Notes: generated by a model not told the origin, from the letters alone. Numbered from the stretch's first letter, positions 1 to 5,568 are shown. The stretch: DNA of 5,703 nucleotides from CAMDWQ01 sp964543965 (GCA_964543965.1 CAZJAX010000112.1:1-5703); one strand, 5' to 3'. Program-made: numbers and translations.

Positions 1-71
1 GCGGGAGAAGGGATTCGAACCCTCGACCTCAACCTTGGCAAGGTTGCACTCTACCGCTGAGTTACTCCCGC
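1..71 (-). tRNA. tRNA-Gly (anticodon GCC), cut at the discriminator base
   Basis: Read on the minus strand this folds as a standard cloverleaf. The 7-bp acceptor stem GCGGGAG pairs with CTCCCGC, the T arm carries GGTTCGAATCC, and the anticodon stem CAACC/GGTTG encloses the loop TTGCCAA, giving anticodon GCC and glycine identity. Position 1 of the window is base 72 of the tRNA, so the discriminator base and any CCA lie outside. It is the last of four codirectional tRNA genes and probably shares the transcript that starts upstream of tRNA-Lys. No convincing promoter was found in the 86-base gap before it. Confidence 0.96.
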
Positions 72-157
72 ACATGATTCTATGAATCCAGATAATTGAA
101 AGAACGAATTCCAAAAAACCTAAGGCTCCCGGCTCTTGACCCCGTCCGCTCAAAAAA

Positions 158-239
158 TGGGCGGAAGAGGACTCGAACCTCCAAGGGTTGCCCCATCAGC
201 TCCTAAGGCTGACGCGTCTGCCAGTTTCGCCATCCGCCC
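158..239 (-). tRNA. tRNA-Leu (anticodon TAG)
   Basis: The minus strand folds as a class II tRNA. The acceptor stem GGGCGGA pairs with TCCGCCC, the anticodon stem TCAGC/GCTGA encloses CTTAGGA (anticodon TAG, leucine codons CUN), and the long variable arm has a GGG/CCC stem typical of leucine tRNAs. The T arm contains GGTTCGAGTCC. The discriminator is A (position 158), as expected for leucine. CCA is not encoded, because T-rich sequence follows directly. It lies 34 bases downstream of tRNA-Lys with no clear promoter between them, so co-transcription is likely. Confidence 0.96.
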
Positions 240-273
240 TGAAAAATCCACAAAAGGAACCACTTTAATAATG

Positions 274-346
<73 letters not shown>

Positions 347-396
347 TAAACTCATGCCTCTCAAAAGGGCTTAAAAGGATCCAGGCGCGAAGGGGT

Positions 397-425
397 ATTA
401 TAGCTAAACTTGTCGCGGCGACCAA
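397..425 (-). promoter_or_regulatory. Probable sigma70 promoter for the tRNA Lys-Leu-Gly group
   Basis: On the minus strand a perfect TATAAT -10 element (397-402) is preceded, after 17 bases, by TTGGTC (420-425), a partial -35 element that keeps the TTG. The start site would be near 390, giving a leader of about 43 bases before tRNA-Lys. The bases just after the -10 element are C-rich (ACCCCT), resembling the GC-rich discriminators of stringently controlled stable-RNA promoters. That regulatory reading is inference. Confidence 0.6.
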
Positions 426-446
426 GCCAAAAGTTAACCTCCCCGT

Positions 447-470
447 GCGGCGCCCGGGATCCGCGCCCGC
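447..470 (-). other. GC-rich stem-loop downstream of tRNA-Arg
   Basis: Arms GGCGC (449-453) and GCGCC (463-467) flank a 9-base loop, and GC pairs at 447-448/469-470 extend the stem across a one-base bulge. It lies between tRNA-Arg and the next tRNA promoter, where a transcript end or processing site is expected. No U-tract follows on the minus strand, so it is not a canonical intrinsic terminator. It may be a processing or Rho-related structure, or simply GC-rich spacer. Confidence 0.3.
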
Positions 471-483
471 CCCCTAAAATCCG

Positions 484-557
484 TGTGCCCGGCGGGAGTT
501 GAACCTGCAACCTCTTCCTTCGGAGGGAAGCGCTCTATCCAATTGAGCTACGGGCAC
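484..557 (-). tRNA. tRNA-Arg (anticodon CCG)
   Basis: The minus strand folds into a cloverleaf with acceptor stem GTGCCCG/CGGGCAC, D arm containing AGCTCAATTGGATAGAGC, anticodon stem CTTCC/GGAAG with loop CTCCGAA (anticodon CCG, codon CGG), and T arm GGTTCAACTCC. The discriminator at 484 is A, the usual base for arginine, and CCA is not encoded. It has its own extended -10 promoter (573-580) and lies 67 bases downstream of the seven-heme cytochrome gene in the same direction. Confidence 0.96.
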
Positions 558-572
558 GAAAATCTGTGACCC

Positions 573-580
573 ATTGTATC
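573..580 (-). promoter_or_regulatory. Extended -10 promoter for tRNA-Arg
   Basis: The minus strand reads TGATACAAT: a TACAAT -10 element (573-578) with the TGn extension just upstream. The implied start is near 566, leaving a 9-base leader before tRNA-Arg. No good -35 hexamer lies 16-18 bases upstream, which an extended -10 element can compensate for. The element sits inside a 6-bp inverted repeat (564-584). Confidence 0.5.
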
Positions 581-607
581 ACAGGGAGTTTTTAAGAGGA
601 TAAACTG

Positions 608-635
608 AAAAAAAGCGGGCTGCTCTAAGCTCCGC
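608..635 (-). terminator. Probable intrinsic terminator of the cytochrome operon
   Basis: In the minus-strand RNA, GCGG (632-635) pairs with CCGC (615-618), and an inner GCT/AGC stem closes a three-base loop that is exactly the TAG stop codon of the seven-heme cytochrome gene. A run of seven U residues (608-614) follows directly. The stem is imperfect, with an A versus three-base internal loop, but its position and U-tract fit the end of the operon. Confidence 0.55.
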
Positions 636-2109
636 CGGTATGGCAATCAGTGCAGCTGGCGCCCTGCCAGTCGTCCTCGGTGGGGTGCTTGAACTCTAGA
701 CCATCCAAGTTCTTCTCCGTCTTTCCGACGGGCCCCTGTTCGACTATGAGATGGCAAGCGTTGCAGTCTTGAGTGATCACCTTTTTCTGCGCCGACTCAT
801 GCAGTCCGTCATGACAGCGGAAACAGCCGGCAGAAACAAAGTGCCCGATGTTGTCCGGGTGAGTGTCCCAGCGGACTTTCATCTCGGGAAACATATTATG
901 CGCATACAGATCCTTGATCTTTTCGATCGACCGATCGACGGCAGCGGGATTGGCCGCATAAAAATCCGCGTGCTTTTTCTTGTAATAATCCCGCAGCTTG
1001 CCGCCGATCGCGGCCAGCGCCTGCGCATCTTTATCGTATTTCCCAGAAAGCGCTTCGAGGGCCTGCTCTTTGACCTCAGGCACCGCCGGGTCGATCTCTC
1101 CCGCCTGCATCGCCTGGTTGATTATGCGGTAAGGCGCCTGGAAACGATGCGTCGGGCGGTTGTGGCAGTCGATGCAATCCATCTTTCTGATCTCGGACGG
1201 CTTCGGCGGCGCATCGCTCCATTTCGATCCGGGTGCAATGTAGACCGTCTCTTTACCGGCTTTATCGACGGACTTCACCCAGGTCAGTTTTTGTCTTTCC
1301 GCATCCTCGGCGGCGTAATAGATGTCATGTTCGATATTCATATGGGCATGGACGCCGTGAGATTTATCTCCCCCGCCTCCGACGTTCAAATGCATGCGGA
1401 TCTTCCAGGGCTCTTCGCTTCCTGTCAAGAAATAGGTGCGGTTAAAATCATAGGTGCTGAACTTTTTTCCCGGCGAGTGACACTCAAGGCAGATCTCATT
1501 GGCGGGTCTTAAATCGCGGACAGGCGTCTCGATCGGGGCTTTATAAGTATTGGTGACCGCTTTCAGCGCTTGACGTGCGCCGGCAAGCTTGGAATGAAGG
1601 TACCAGTCCGCGCCCGAACCGATATGGCACTCCACGCACTTGACGTTCGCGTGGGGAGAGTGCAGATAGGTCTGATATTCAGGATTCATGACTTTGTGGC
1701 ACAAAACACCGCAGAATTCGACTGATTCGGTGTATTGAAAACCCTTGTACAATCCGGCAAATGTCATCATCACCAGGATCGCCGTTCCGATGAGGAACAC
1801 CATGACCATGTTGCGGTGATGAGAGATCGAGAGGTCGATCCTGAACTTTTTGAATTCGAGAGGCGATTTGCCCTGCGCGATACGGCGCTTTTCCCACAGC
1901 GCCCCCACCGGGATCATGATCAGGCCGAGGATCAAAAAAACGGGCAGGAGTATGTAAGTCAGCAGCCCCAGATAGAGGTTTCTGCCGTGCGATGTAAGGT
2001 CTATCGCAAATAGGAACACCTCTGAAATAAAGAAAAGGAGCGCCACACAGGCCCCGACATAGGTCACGGGGTTATAAAAATAGGCGGCGAATTTTCTTTT
2101 TTGGGTCAC
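625..2109 (-). CDS. Seven-heme NapC/NirT-family inner-membrane cytochrome c, ImcH-like
   Basis: The 494-residue protein has three hydrophobic helices near the N-terminus (about 14-38, 45-72, 100-121), then a periplasmic multiheme region. Heme sites are C133-GVL-CH (CX3CH), C158VECH, C207LECH, C312IDCH, C429FRCH, C449NACH and C486TDCH. The segment 131-190 (CGVLCHKVMNPEY, SPHANV, VECHIG) is typical of NapC/NirT quinol-oxidising cytochromes, and M141 is a candidate axial ligand for heme 1. Three helices plus seven hemes matches what I recall of Geobacter ImcH, which passes quinol electrons to the periplasm when acceptors are of relatively high potential; that role here is inference. The start is GTG at 2107-2109: an in-frame TAG lies three codons upstream, and no Shine-Dalgarno is evident. 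It is the last gene of the operon, 49 bases after the monoheme gene, and carries a probable terminator at its stop codon. Confidence 0.9.
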   Translation of the reverse strand: MTQKRKFAAYFYNPVTYVGACVALLFFISEVFLFAIDLTSHGRNLYLGLLTYILLPVFLILGLIMIPVGALWEKRRIAQGKSPLEFKKFRIDLSISHHRNMVMVFLIGTAILVMMTFAGLYKGFQYTESVEFCGVLCHKVMNPEYQTYLHSPHANVKCVECHIGSGADWYLHSKLAGARQALKAVTNTYKAPIETPVRDLRPANEICLECHSPGKKFSTYDFNRTYFLTGSEEPWKIRMHLNVGGGGDKSHGVHAHMNIEHDIYYAAEDAERQKLTWVKSVDKAGKETVYIAPGSKWSDAPPKPSEIRKMDCIDCHNRPTHRFQAPYRIINQAMQAGEIDPAVPEVKEQALEALSGKYDKDAQALAAIGGKLRDYYKKKHADFYAANPAAVDRSIEKIKDLYAHNMFPEMKVRWDTHPDNIGHFVSAGCFRCHDGLHESAQKKVITQDCNACHLIVEQGPVGKTEKNLDGLEFKHPTEDDWQGASCTDCHTGGA

Positions 2110-2137
2110 GGCGTACTAGAAAATGCCCGGCGGGATC

Positions 2138-2158
2138 TCAGGGGACGGCCGACCCTGA
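2138..2158 (-). repeat. Inverted repeat in the monoheme/seven-heme cytochrome gap
   Basis: Perfect 6-bp arms TCAGGG/CCCTGA (2138-2143 and 2153-2158) surround a 9-base loop that itself contains the self-complementary CGGCCG. The structure starts at the base next to the TGA stop of the monoheme gene and ends 28 bases before the GTG start of the next gene. It is not followed by a U-tract, so an mRNA stability or processing role is more plausible than termination. Confidence 0.45.
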
Positions 2159-2440
2159 TCAAAAAACCGCGTCAGGATTGGGGCCTACCTGTTTGTAAGT
2201 TGCCTCGTCAGGAGCAGGGTTGACCGAGGCCAGCTTCTTTCCATATTCGTTGAGCTCGTGCTTGCCATCCTCTTTTTTCGGGATCTTGTCCACGTGGCAC
2301 GTAAGGCATTTGGGTTTTTCGGTGTTAAAAGCGCTCTTGTAAATCTTGGACTGCTCCAGGGTCGCGAAAGCAAGTTCGGGAACGAGCAGAGACACAGCAA
2401 TGACGGCGGCTGCAAGAACAGCATGATCCTTATATCTCAT
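2159..2440 (-). CDS. Small secreted monoheme c-type cytochrome
   Basis: This 93-residue protein has a clear Sec signal peptide: basic MRYKDH, a hydrophobic stretch at about 7-21, and a likely cleavage site after ELAFA (residue 26). The mature part is under 70 residues and contains one heme site, C45LTCH49, in a lysine-rich setting, followed by HELNEYGKKL. No membrane anchor or lipobox is seen, so it is probably a soluble periplasmic electron carrier. The ATG start (2438-2440) is well supported by AAGGAG at 2448-2453, seven bases upstream. It lies between the outer-membrane barrel gene and the inner-membrane cytochrome gene, which suggests it shuttles electrons between the two membranes. I do not recognise a named family, and the axial sixth ligand cannot be assigned. 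Confidence 0.87.
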   Translation of the reverse strand: MRYKDHAVLAAAVIAVSLLVPELAFATLEQSKIYKSAFNTEKPKCLTCHVDKIPKKEDGKHELNEYGKKLASVNPAPDEATYKQVGPNPDAVF

Positions 2441-2463
2441 ATCGAAACTCCTTCATAGCGATG

Positions 2464-2485
2464 ATCCTACACGCATAAATAGGAT
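2464..2485 (-). repeat. Inverted repeat upstream of the monoheme cytochrome gene
   Basis: ATCCTA (2464-2469) and TAGGAT (2480-2485) are perfect 6-bp arms around a 10-base spacer, ending about 10 bases before the AAGGAG ribosome-binding site. A second, overlapping small repeat, ATAAA/TTTAT (2475-2479, 2488-2492), is present. It could be an mRNA 5' hairpin or an operator. A TTGACA -35-like hexamer lies upstream at 2504-2509, but no good -10 element is found at proper spacing. Confidence 0.3.
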
Positions 2486-2507
2486 GGTTTATAAGTTAAA
2501 AAATGTC

Positions 2508-2531
2508 AAAAAAAATATTGAGCGTCAGCCC
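2508..2531 (-). terminator. Weak terminator-like hairpin at the end of the barrel gene
   Basis: In the minus-strand RNA, GGGC (2528-2531) can pair with GCUC (2520-2523), including one G-U pair, around a UGAC tetraloop containing the stop codon. A short AAUA spacer and a run of eight U residues (2508-2515) follow. Four base pairs make a weak stem, so partial attenuation before the two downstream cytochrome genes is possible but unproven. Confidence 0.3.
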
Positions 2532-4657
2532 CACTTGAAATTAACGTCCAGCGAGATCACGCTCGCATTGTACCCGCCGACCTCGAGATCCGGGCTGGGG
2601 TCATAGCGGTAATAAGAGTATTTGGGCTCTATCGTCATATCCTTTTTGGGGGTCCAGCGAAGCCCGACGGACAGATCAAACTCCGTATAGTCTGCGCCGT
2701 ACGAAAGGATCCCTCCCAGATTGTTGAAATCGCCGGCATCCGACCATTGGGTGATGCCCGTCAGCACGAGATCTTCTTTGAAGGCGTACTCAGCCGAAAA
2801 AAGAGCCGTCAGCACGTCGAAGTTGTACGTGGGGATCAGAGGGGTCGAGGGATTCTTATTGTCCGCCGGCGTGAACATTCTCCCCCGCTGGGTCGAAAAC
2901 GAGGTGGTCGTCAAAAGGCTGTCCGTCGGCTGAATCACGATATCCACCGTATAAATATGGGAGGTGATCCCCGATTCCTGCCGGTTGTCGGAATCAGAAA
3001 GCCCCCAGGTCTCATACCCCTTATTTTGATACTGGTAGCGGAAAGACGGCTGAAACCATCGGCAGGGTTTAAGCCTGATCTTGGTTGAGAGCTCGTCGGT
3101 CTGGATATACTGGCCGTCGATAAATACGGATTTGGCGCCGCTGGTTGAATCGTTGGAATAGTGAACGTGGTTGTAATTGATCTGGTCTTCGCGGTGTCTT
3201 ACGTCCGATGTCAAAGTCACGGTATCCCAGGGAATAAAGCTGGCTCCCAAAACACCCGAGCCGCGGTACATGTGGCTAATGTCTTCGCGGTTGAAAACTT
3301 CGCCGGCCGAATTACTGCGGCGATCCTCGTAAAGCTTGTTGCGCGTCTGCTGGAATTCGTATTCGTTGTAGATGGCTGTGCGCGGGATACCTGTAAAGCG
3401 CAGGTAGACCCCCTCGCCGACATTGATCATCTTGTTCTGATTCTCGCTGACATCCACCTGATCCATGATGCCGTCCGGGACTATCGGCGACGCGTCCGTC
3501 CCGAGCGTCGCGCCGTTCCTTCTGTCTTTCGGATACGTAGAAGCGCTCGTGCGCTCGATCGACTCGACCTTGGTCTTCGTGCTGACCGAAAATGTCTTCA
3601 TCAGATAGGCCGTGACGTTGCCGACCCAGGTATTGGTCGTGAAAAGGTTGTCGGAATGCGCATCGCGGACCTGCTCCGCGTTGGAGAAACTTCTGATGCG
3701 GCCGTTCTGGTCGTACTCAAAGATATTTTCAAGTTCACGGCTGTTGATCTGAGAAAAACGGTAGCCGCTGGAAGTGTAGAGCTTATCTTTCATGAACCAG
3801 CGGTTCAGGCCCAGGACCGTGGTGATCAGGTCGGAGCGCGGCTCGGTGACCTGGTCGCGTATCCTCTGATCCGAATTGGAGCCCGAGGCGCCGTTCGGAG
3901 TGTTCGACAGGTATTTTTCCTGGCGCGTGTTGCGCGATCTGACGTATTCCCAGCCCTGTTCCGCCTGCCAGTTGAAGCCCGCGAAATCGTCTTCGGCCTT
4001 TATGTCGAATTTATCCACGATCTCGTCGATCTCCTGCCAGGAAGGCCCTATCTTCCTTAAAACGTCCGGAGAGCCGCCTGAAGCCGTAGGCCCCACCGTC
4101 ACGCTGGTCCAGGAGAGACGGGATTTGGTGCCAGTCTTGAATTCACGGGTATAGTTGAGCGTCAGCTCGGGAAGGTTCTCGCGTCTAAGCCCCGCCTCTG
4201 CGGAAAACTCTCCTATATTCAGCGATAGATCCTTGTCGGTATCGTTGGAGCTTAAGACACTGAACCCGTTGAAGACTCCGCCGCTGGCATTGTAGTACTT
4301 GCGGAATTGCTTGTAGTCGAAAAGCAGGTATCCGAGCTCTTCTTTGGTCAGCTTAAGCTCCCCGCCGTAATCGCCGTTGTTCGGGATGGCGTGACCTTCC
4401 ATCGAGATCGAGACTCCGTCAGGCAGTTCGTCTTCGAAGCTGAATTCTTTGACCCCTCCGGCGTAGCTGGTCGACATCCAGTGATGCGCGCGAAACTGCG
4501 CGGCGTCGCCGTTGATCGCGACGTAACGGACGGGCTCCATTACAAGGGTGATCTCGGGGGACTTCGGAGCGGCCGATTCCGCCCGCCCGACAGCGCATAA
4601 AAAGGTAAGGAGCGAAATGATCGCAGAGATTCTGCCGAAGGCCGGGCGATTCATCAT
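2525..4657 (-). CDS. Outer-membrane beta-barrel of a porin-cytochrome conduit
   Basis: The protein has about 710 residues from the preferred start. A signal peptide (basic start, hydrophobic stretch near residues 11-23) has likely cleavage around residues 26-30. The rest is a long series of short alternating polar/aromatic segments with N-, D-, S-rich turns, typical of large outer-membrane barrels and similar in length to MtrB/OmbB-type porins. Unlike MtrB it has no CXXC motif; the only cysteine after the signal peptide is C532. An EF-hand-like loop (D139, D141, D143, E150) and an acidic turn PDGIMDQVD (about 394-402) suggest bound calcium. The last residues, VNFKWG, carry the aromatic one before the end. 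The start at 4655-4657 is chosen because GGAGG lies nine bases upstream; an in-frame ATG at 4675 lacks such a site. It begins 30 bases after the octaheme gene stops. The partner assignment is by context. Confidence 0.8.
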   Translation of the reverse strand: MMNRPAFGRISAIISLLTFLCAVGRAESAAPKSPEITLVMEPVRYVAINGDAAQFRAHHWMSTSYAGGVKEFSFEDELPDGVSISMEGHAIPNNGDYGGELKLTKEELGYLLFDYKQFRKYYNASGGVFNGFSVLSSNDTDKDLSLNIGEFSAEAGLRRENLPELTLNYTREFKTGTKSRLSWTSVTVGPTASGGSPDVLRKIGPSWQEIDEIVDKFDIKAEDDFAGFNWQAEQGWEYVRSRNTRQEKYLSNTPNGASGSNSDQRIRDQVTEPRSDLITTVLGLNRWFMKDKLYTSSGYRFSQINSRELENIFEYDQNGRIRSFSNAEQVRDAHSDNLFTTNTWVGNVTAYLMKTFSVSTKTKVESIERTSASTYPKDRRNGATLGTDASPIVPDGIMDQVDVSENQNKMINVGEGVYLRFTGIPRTAIYNEYEFQQTRNKLYEDRRSNSAGEVFNREDISHMYRGSGVLGASFIPWDTVTLTSDVRHREDQINYNHVHYSNDSTSGAKSVFIDGQYIQTDELSTKIRLKPCRWFQPSFRYQYQNKGYETWGLSDSDNRQESGITSHIYTVDIVIQPTDSLLTTTSFSTQRGRMFTPADNKNPSTPLIPTYNFDVLTALFSAEYAFKEDLVLTGITQWSDAGDFNNLGGILSYGADYTEFDLSVGLRWTPKKDMTIEPKYSYYRYDPSPDLEVGGYNASVISLDVNFKWG

Positions 4658-4663
4658 TTTTAA

Positions 4664-4672
4664 CTTCCTCCG
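4664..4672 (-). promoter_or_regulatory. Shine-Dalgarno site that decides the barrel start
   Basis: The minus strand reads CGGAGGAAG, a near-perfect anti-16S match whose GGAGG core ends nine bases before the ATG at 4655-4657 and twelve before a second ATG at 4652-4654. It lies inside the six-codon extension that would result from starting at the ATG at 4675, which argues for the shorter protein. Confidence 0.75.
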
Positions 4673-4680
4673 CATACTAG

Positions 4681-4692
4681 ATTGATATCAAT
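4681..4692 (-). repeat. 12-bp perfect palindrome at the octaheme stop codon
   Basis: ATTGATATCAAT is a perfect palindrome covering the last codon and TGA stop (4688-4690) of the octaheme cytochrome gene. It has no loop and no U-tract, so it is not a terminator. It may be chance in AT-rich sequence or a dimer-binding site. Confidence 0.4.
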
Positions 4693-5464
4693 ATCGCAAA
4701 TGATCGTCAAAGTTGGATCCGTGGACCGCTGTATGGCAGCCCGCGCTCCAGCATGTGCCCTGCGGAATACGGCTCGCATGGCTGCTCTTGCCTATCGTCG
4801 GAAAATTGACCTGGGTATGGCAGCGCAGGCAAAGGTTGGCATCACGGGCAATAAGCATCTTCTCATGGATCGATCCGTGTACCTTATGGCAAGACGTGCA
4901 GCCTTCGCGGATGACCTCATGATCCCAGACGAACGGACCGCGCTGATCTTTGTGGCACTTGAAACACGCCTCGTTAGTATCTTTCATGGAGGTCGCGGTC
5001 CACGGACGGACCTCCTCTCCGTGCGCGCTGTGACAATCATTGCAGCTCATTTTCCCTTCCAAGACAGGGTGATGGTGAGGCAGGCGAAACTCGAGTTTTT
5101 TATCTGTATGGCAGGCAAAGCATGCGCTCGGGTCCTTTTTGGGGTTCAGGATGTTCCCTCGGCCGCCGCTGGCGTCGATGTGGAGGCTGGCAGGGCCATG
5201 ACACATCTCGCAGGCCTGCGCCTCGGCACCGGGCACACTGATACGCGAGTGAGTTGAAATCTTATATTCTTTACTCTCCTTTTCGTGGCATGACTCGCAG
5301 TCTTCAGAGCCGACGTACTTCGCCCCTTTCATCTTCAGAAATTCCTCTATGGATCTATCGGTATCATTCTTGTCAGCCGGACGGGCGTCAGAAACCAGTG
5401 AGAGGACGAAAAGAGCCAGCAAGAGACCGGTTCTTGGGGAAAGAAGTATCCTTGCGTGTTTCAT
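4688..5464 (-). CDS. Secreted octaheme c-type cytochrome, OmaB/MtrA (DmsE)-like
   Basis: The 258-residue protein has a signal peptide (MKHARILLSPRTG, then a leucine-rich core, probable cleavage after SDA at 27 or RPA at 30). Seven CXXCH sites follow: C56ESCH, C85EMCH, C115FACH, C141NDCH, C167FKCH, C189TSCH and C212LRCH. A final C238-WSAG-CH is a CX4CH site, giving eight predicted hemes. Spacing and motifs (CHGPASLH, CNDCHSAHG, CTSCHKVHGS, GCHTAVHGSN) resemble the MtrA/DmsE-type periplasmic cytochromes; eight hemes matches Geobacter OmaB rather than ten-heme MtrA. Such proteins insert into an outer-membrane barrel and carry electrons across it, and the barrel gene follows directly. The ATG at 5462-5464 is preferred: it starts a proper signal peptide, with AAGGA (5476-5480) eleven bases upstream. 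A TTG at 5525-5527 would add 21 residues ahead of the signal peptide and is unlikely. Confidence 0.88.
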   Translation of the reverse strand: MKHARILLSPRTGLLLALFVLSLVSDARPADKNDTDRSIEEFLKMKGAKYVGSEDCESCHEKESKEYKISTHSRISVPGAEAQACEMCHGPASLHIDASGGRGNILNPKKDPSACFACHTDKKLEFRLPHHHPVLEGKMSCNDCHSAHGEEVRPWTATSMKDTNEACFKCHKDQRGPFVWDHEVIREGCTSCHKVHGSIHEKMLIARDANLCLRCHTQVNFPTIGKSSHASRIPQGTCWSAGCHTAVHGSNFDDHLRY

Positions 5465-5529
5465 GATCAGCCGATTCCTTTTCTTAAATAAAAGATCCAA
5501 TGCTTCGCCCCATAGCTTAAGATACAAAA

Positions 5530-5541
5530 TATATGCATATA
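5530..5541. repeat. 12-bp palindrome in the divergent promoter region
   Basis: TATATGCATATA is a perfect palindrome that covers the inferred transcription start (about 5535) of the octaheme operon. It could be a repressor operator or a melting-prone start region. An AT-rich palindrome of this length can also arise by chance. Confidence 0.35.
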
Positions 5542-5547
5542 ATTCTA
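5542..5547 (-). promoter_or_regulatory. Candidate -10 element of the cytochrome operon
   Basis: The minus strand reads TAGAAT, five of six matches to TATAAT, implying a start near 5535 and a 5' leader of about 70 bases before the octaheme ATG. No recognisable -35 hexamer lies 17 bases upstream (CAGTAT), as expected if an activator bound at 5569-5584 replaces it. Another AT-rich hexamer, TATATT at 5528-5533, is an alternative. Confidence 0.4.
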
Positions 5548-5568
5548 CTTGAAGAACTGATCGAATAC

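Noticed and set aside
76..88. TAGAAT element and a GATTC/GAATC repeat just upstream of tRNA-Gly as its own promoter
   Set aside because: The implied start would fall inside the tRNA, and no -35 element is present. Co-transcription with the upstream tRNAs is simpler.
751..1512. A 253-codon plus-strand open frame opposite the seven-heme gene
   Set aside because: The minus strand carries seven heme motifs and three membrane helices here. The plus-strand translation has no motif and no convincing ribosome site.
2476..2509. Full sigma70 promoter for the monoheme gene from TTGACA at 2504-2509
   Set aside because: No acceptable -10 hexamer lies 15-19 bases downstream; the best AT-rich candidate is 22 bases away. 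Noted only as a possible weak element.
3161..4060. A 299-codon open frame on the plus strand inside the barrel gene
   Set aside because: It is antisense to a signal-peptide-bearing barrel gene with a good ribosome site, and its translation is arginine- and valine-rich without any recognisable domain. It is a shadow of the real gene.
4658..4675. ATG at 4675 as the barrel start
   Set aside because: The GGAGGAAG site lies inside this extension, nine bases before the ATG at 4657, and no ribosome site precedes 4675.
4682..5257. A 191-codon plus-strand open frame opposite the octaheme gene
   Set aside because: It is opposite eight ordered heme sites on the minus strand; the open frame is a by-product of their codon composition.
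5465..5527. TTG start at 5525-5527 adding 21 residues to the octaheme cytochrome
   Set aside because: It would place a charged extension before an otherwise normal signal peptide and lacks a ribosome site. The ATG at 5462-5464 is better supported.
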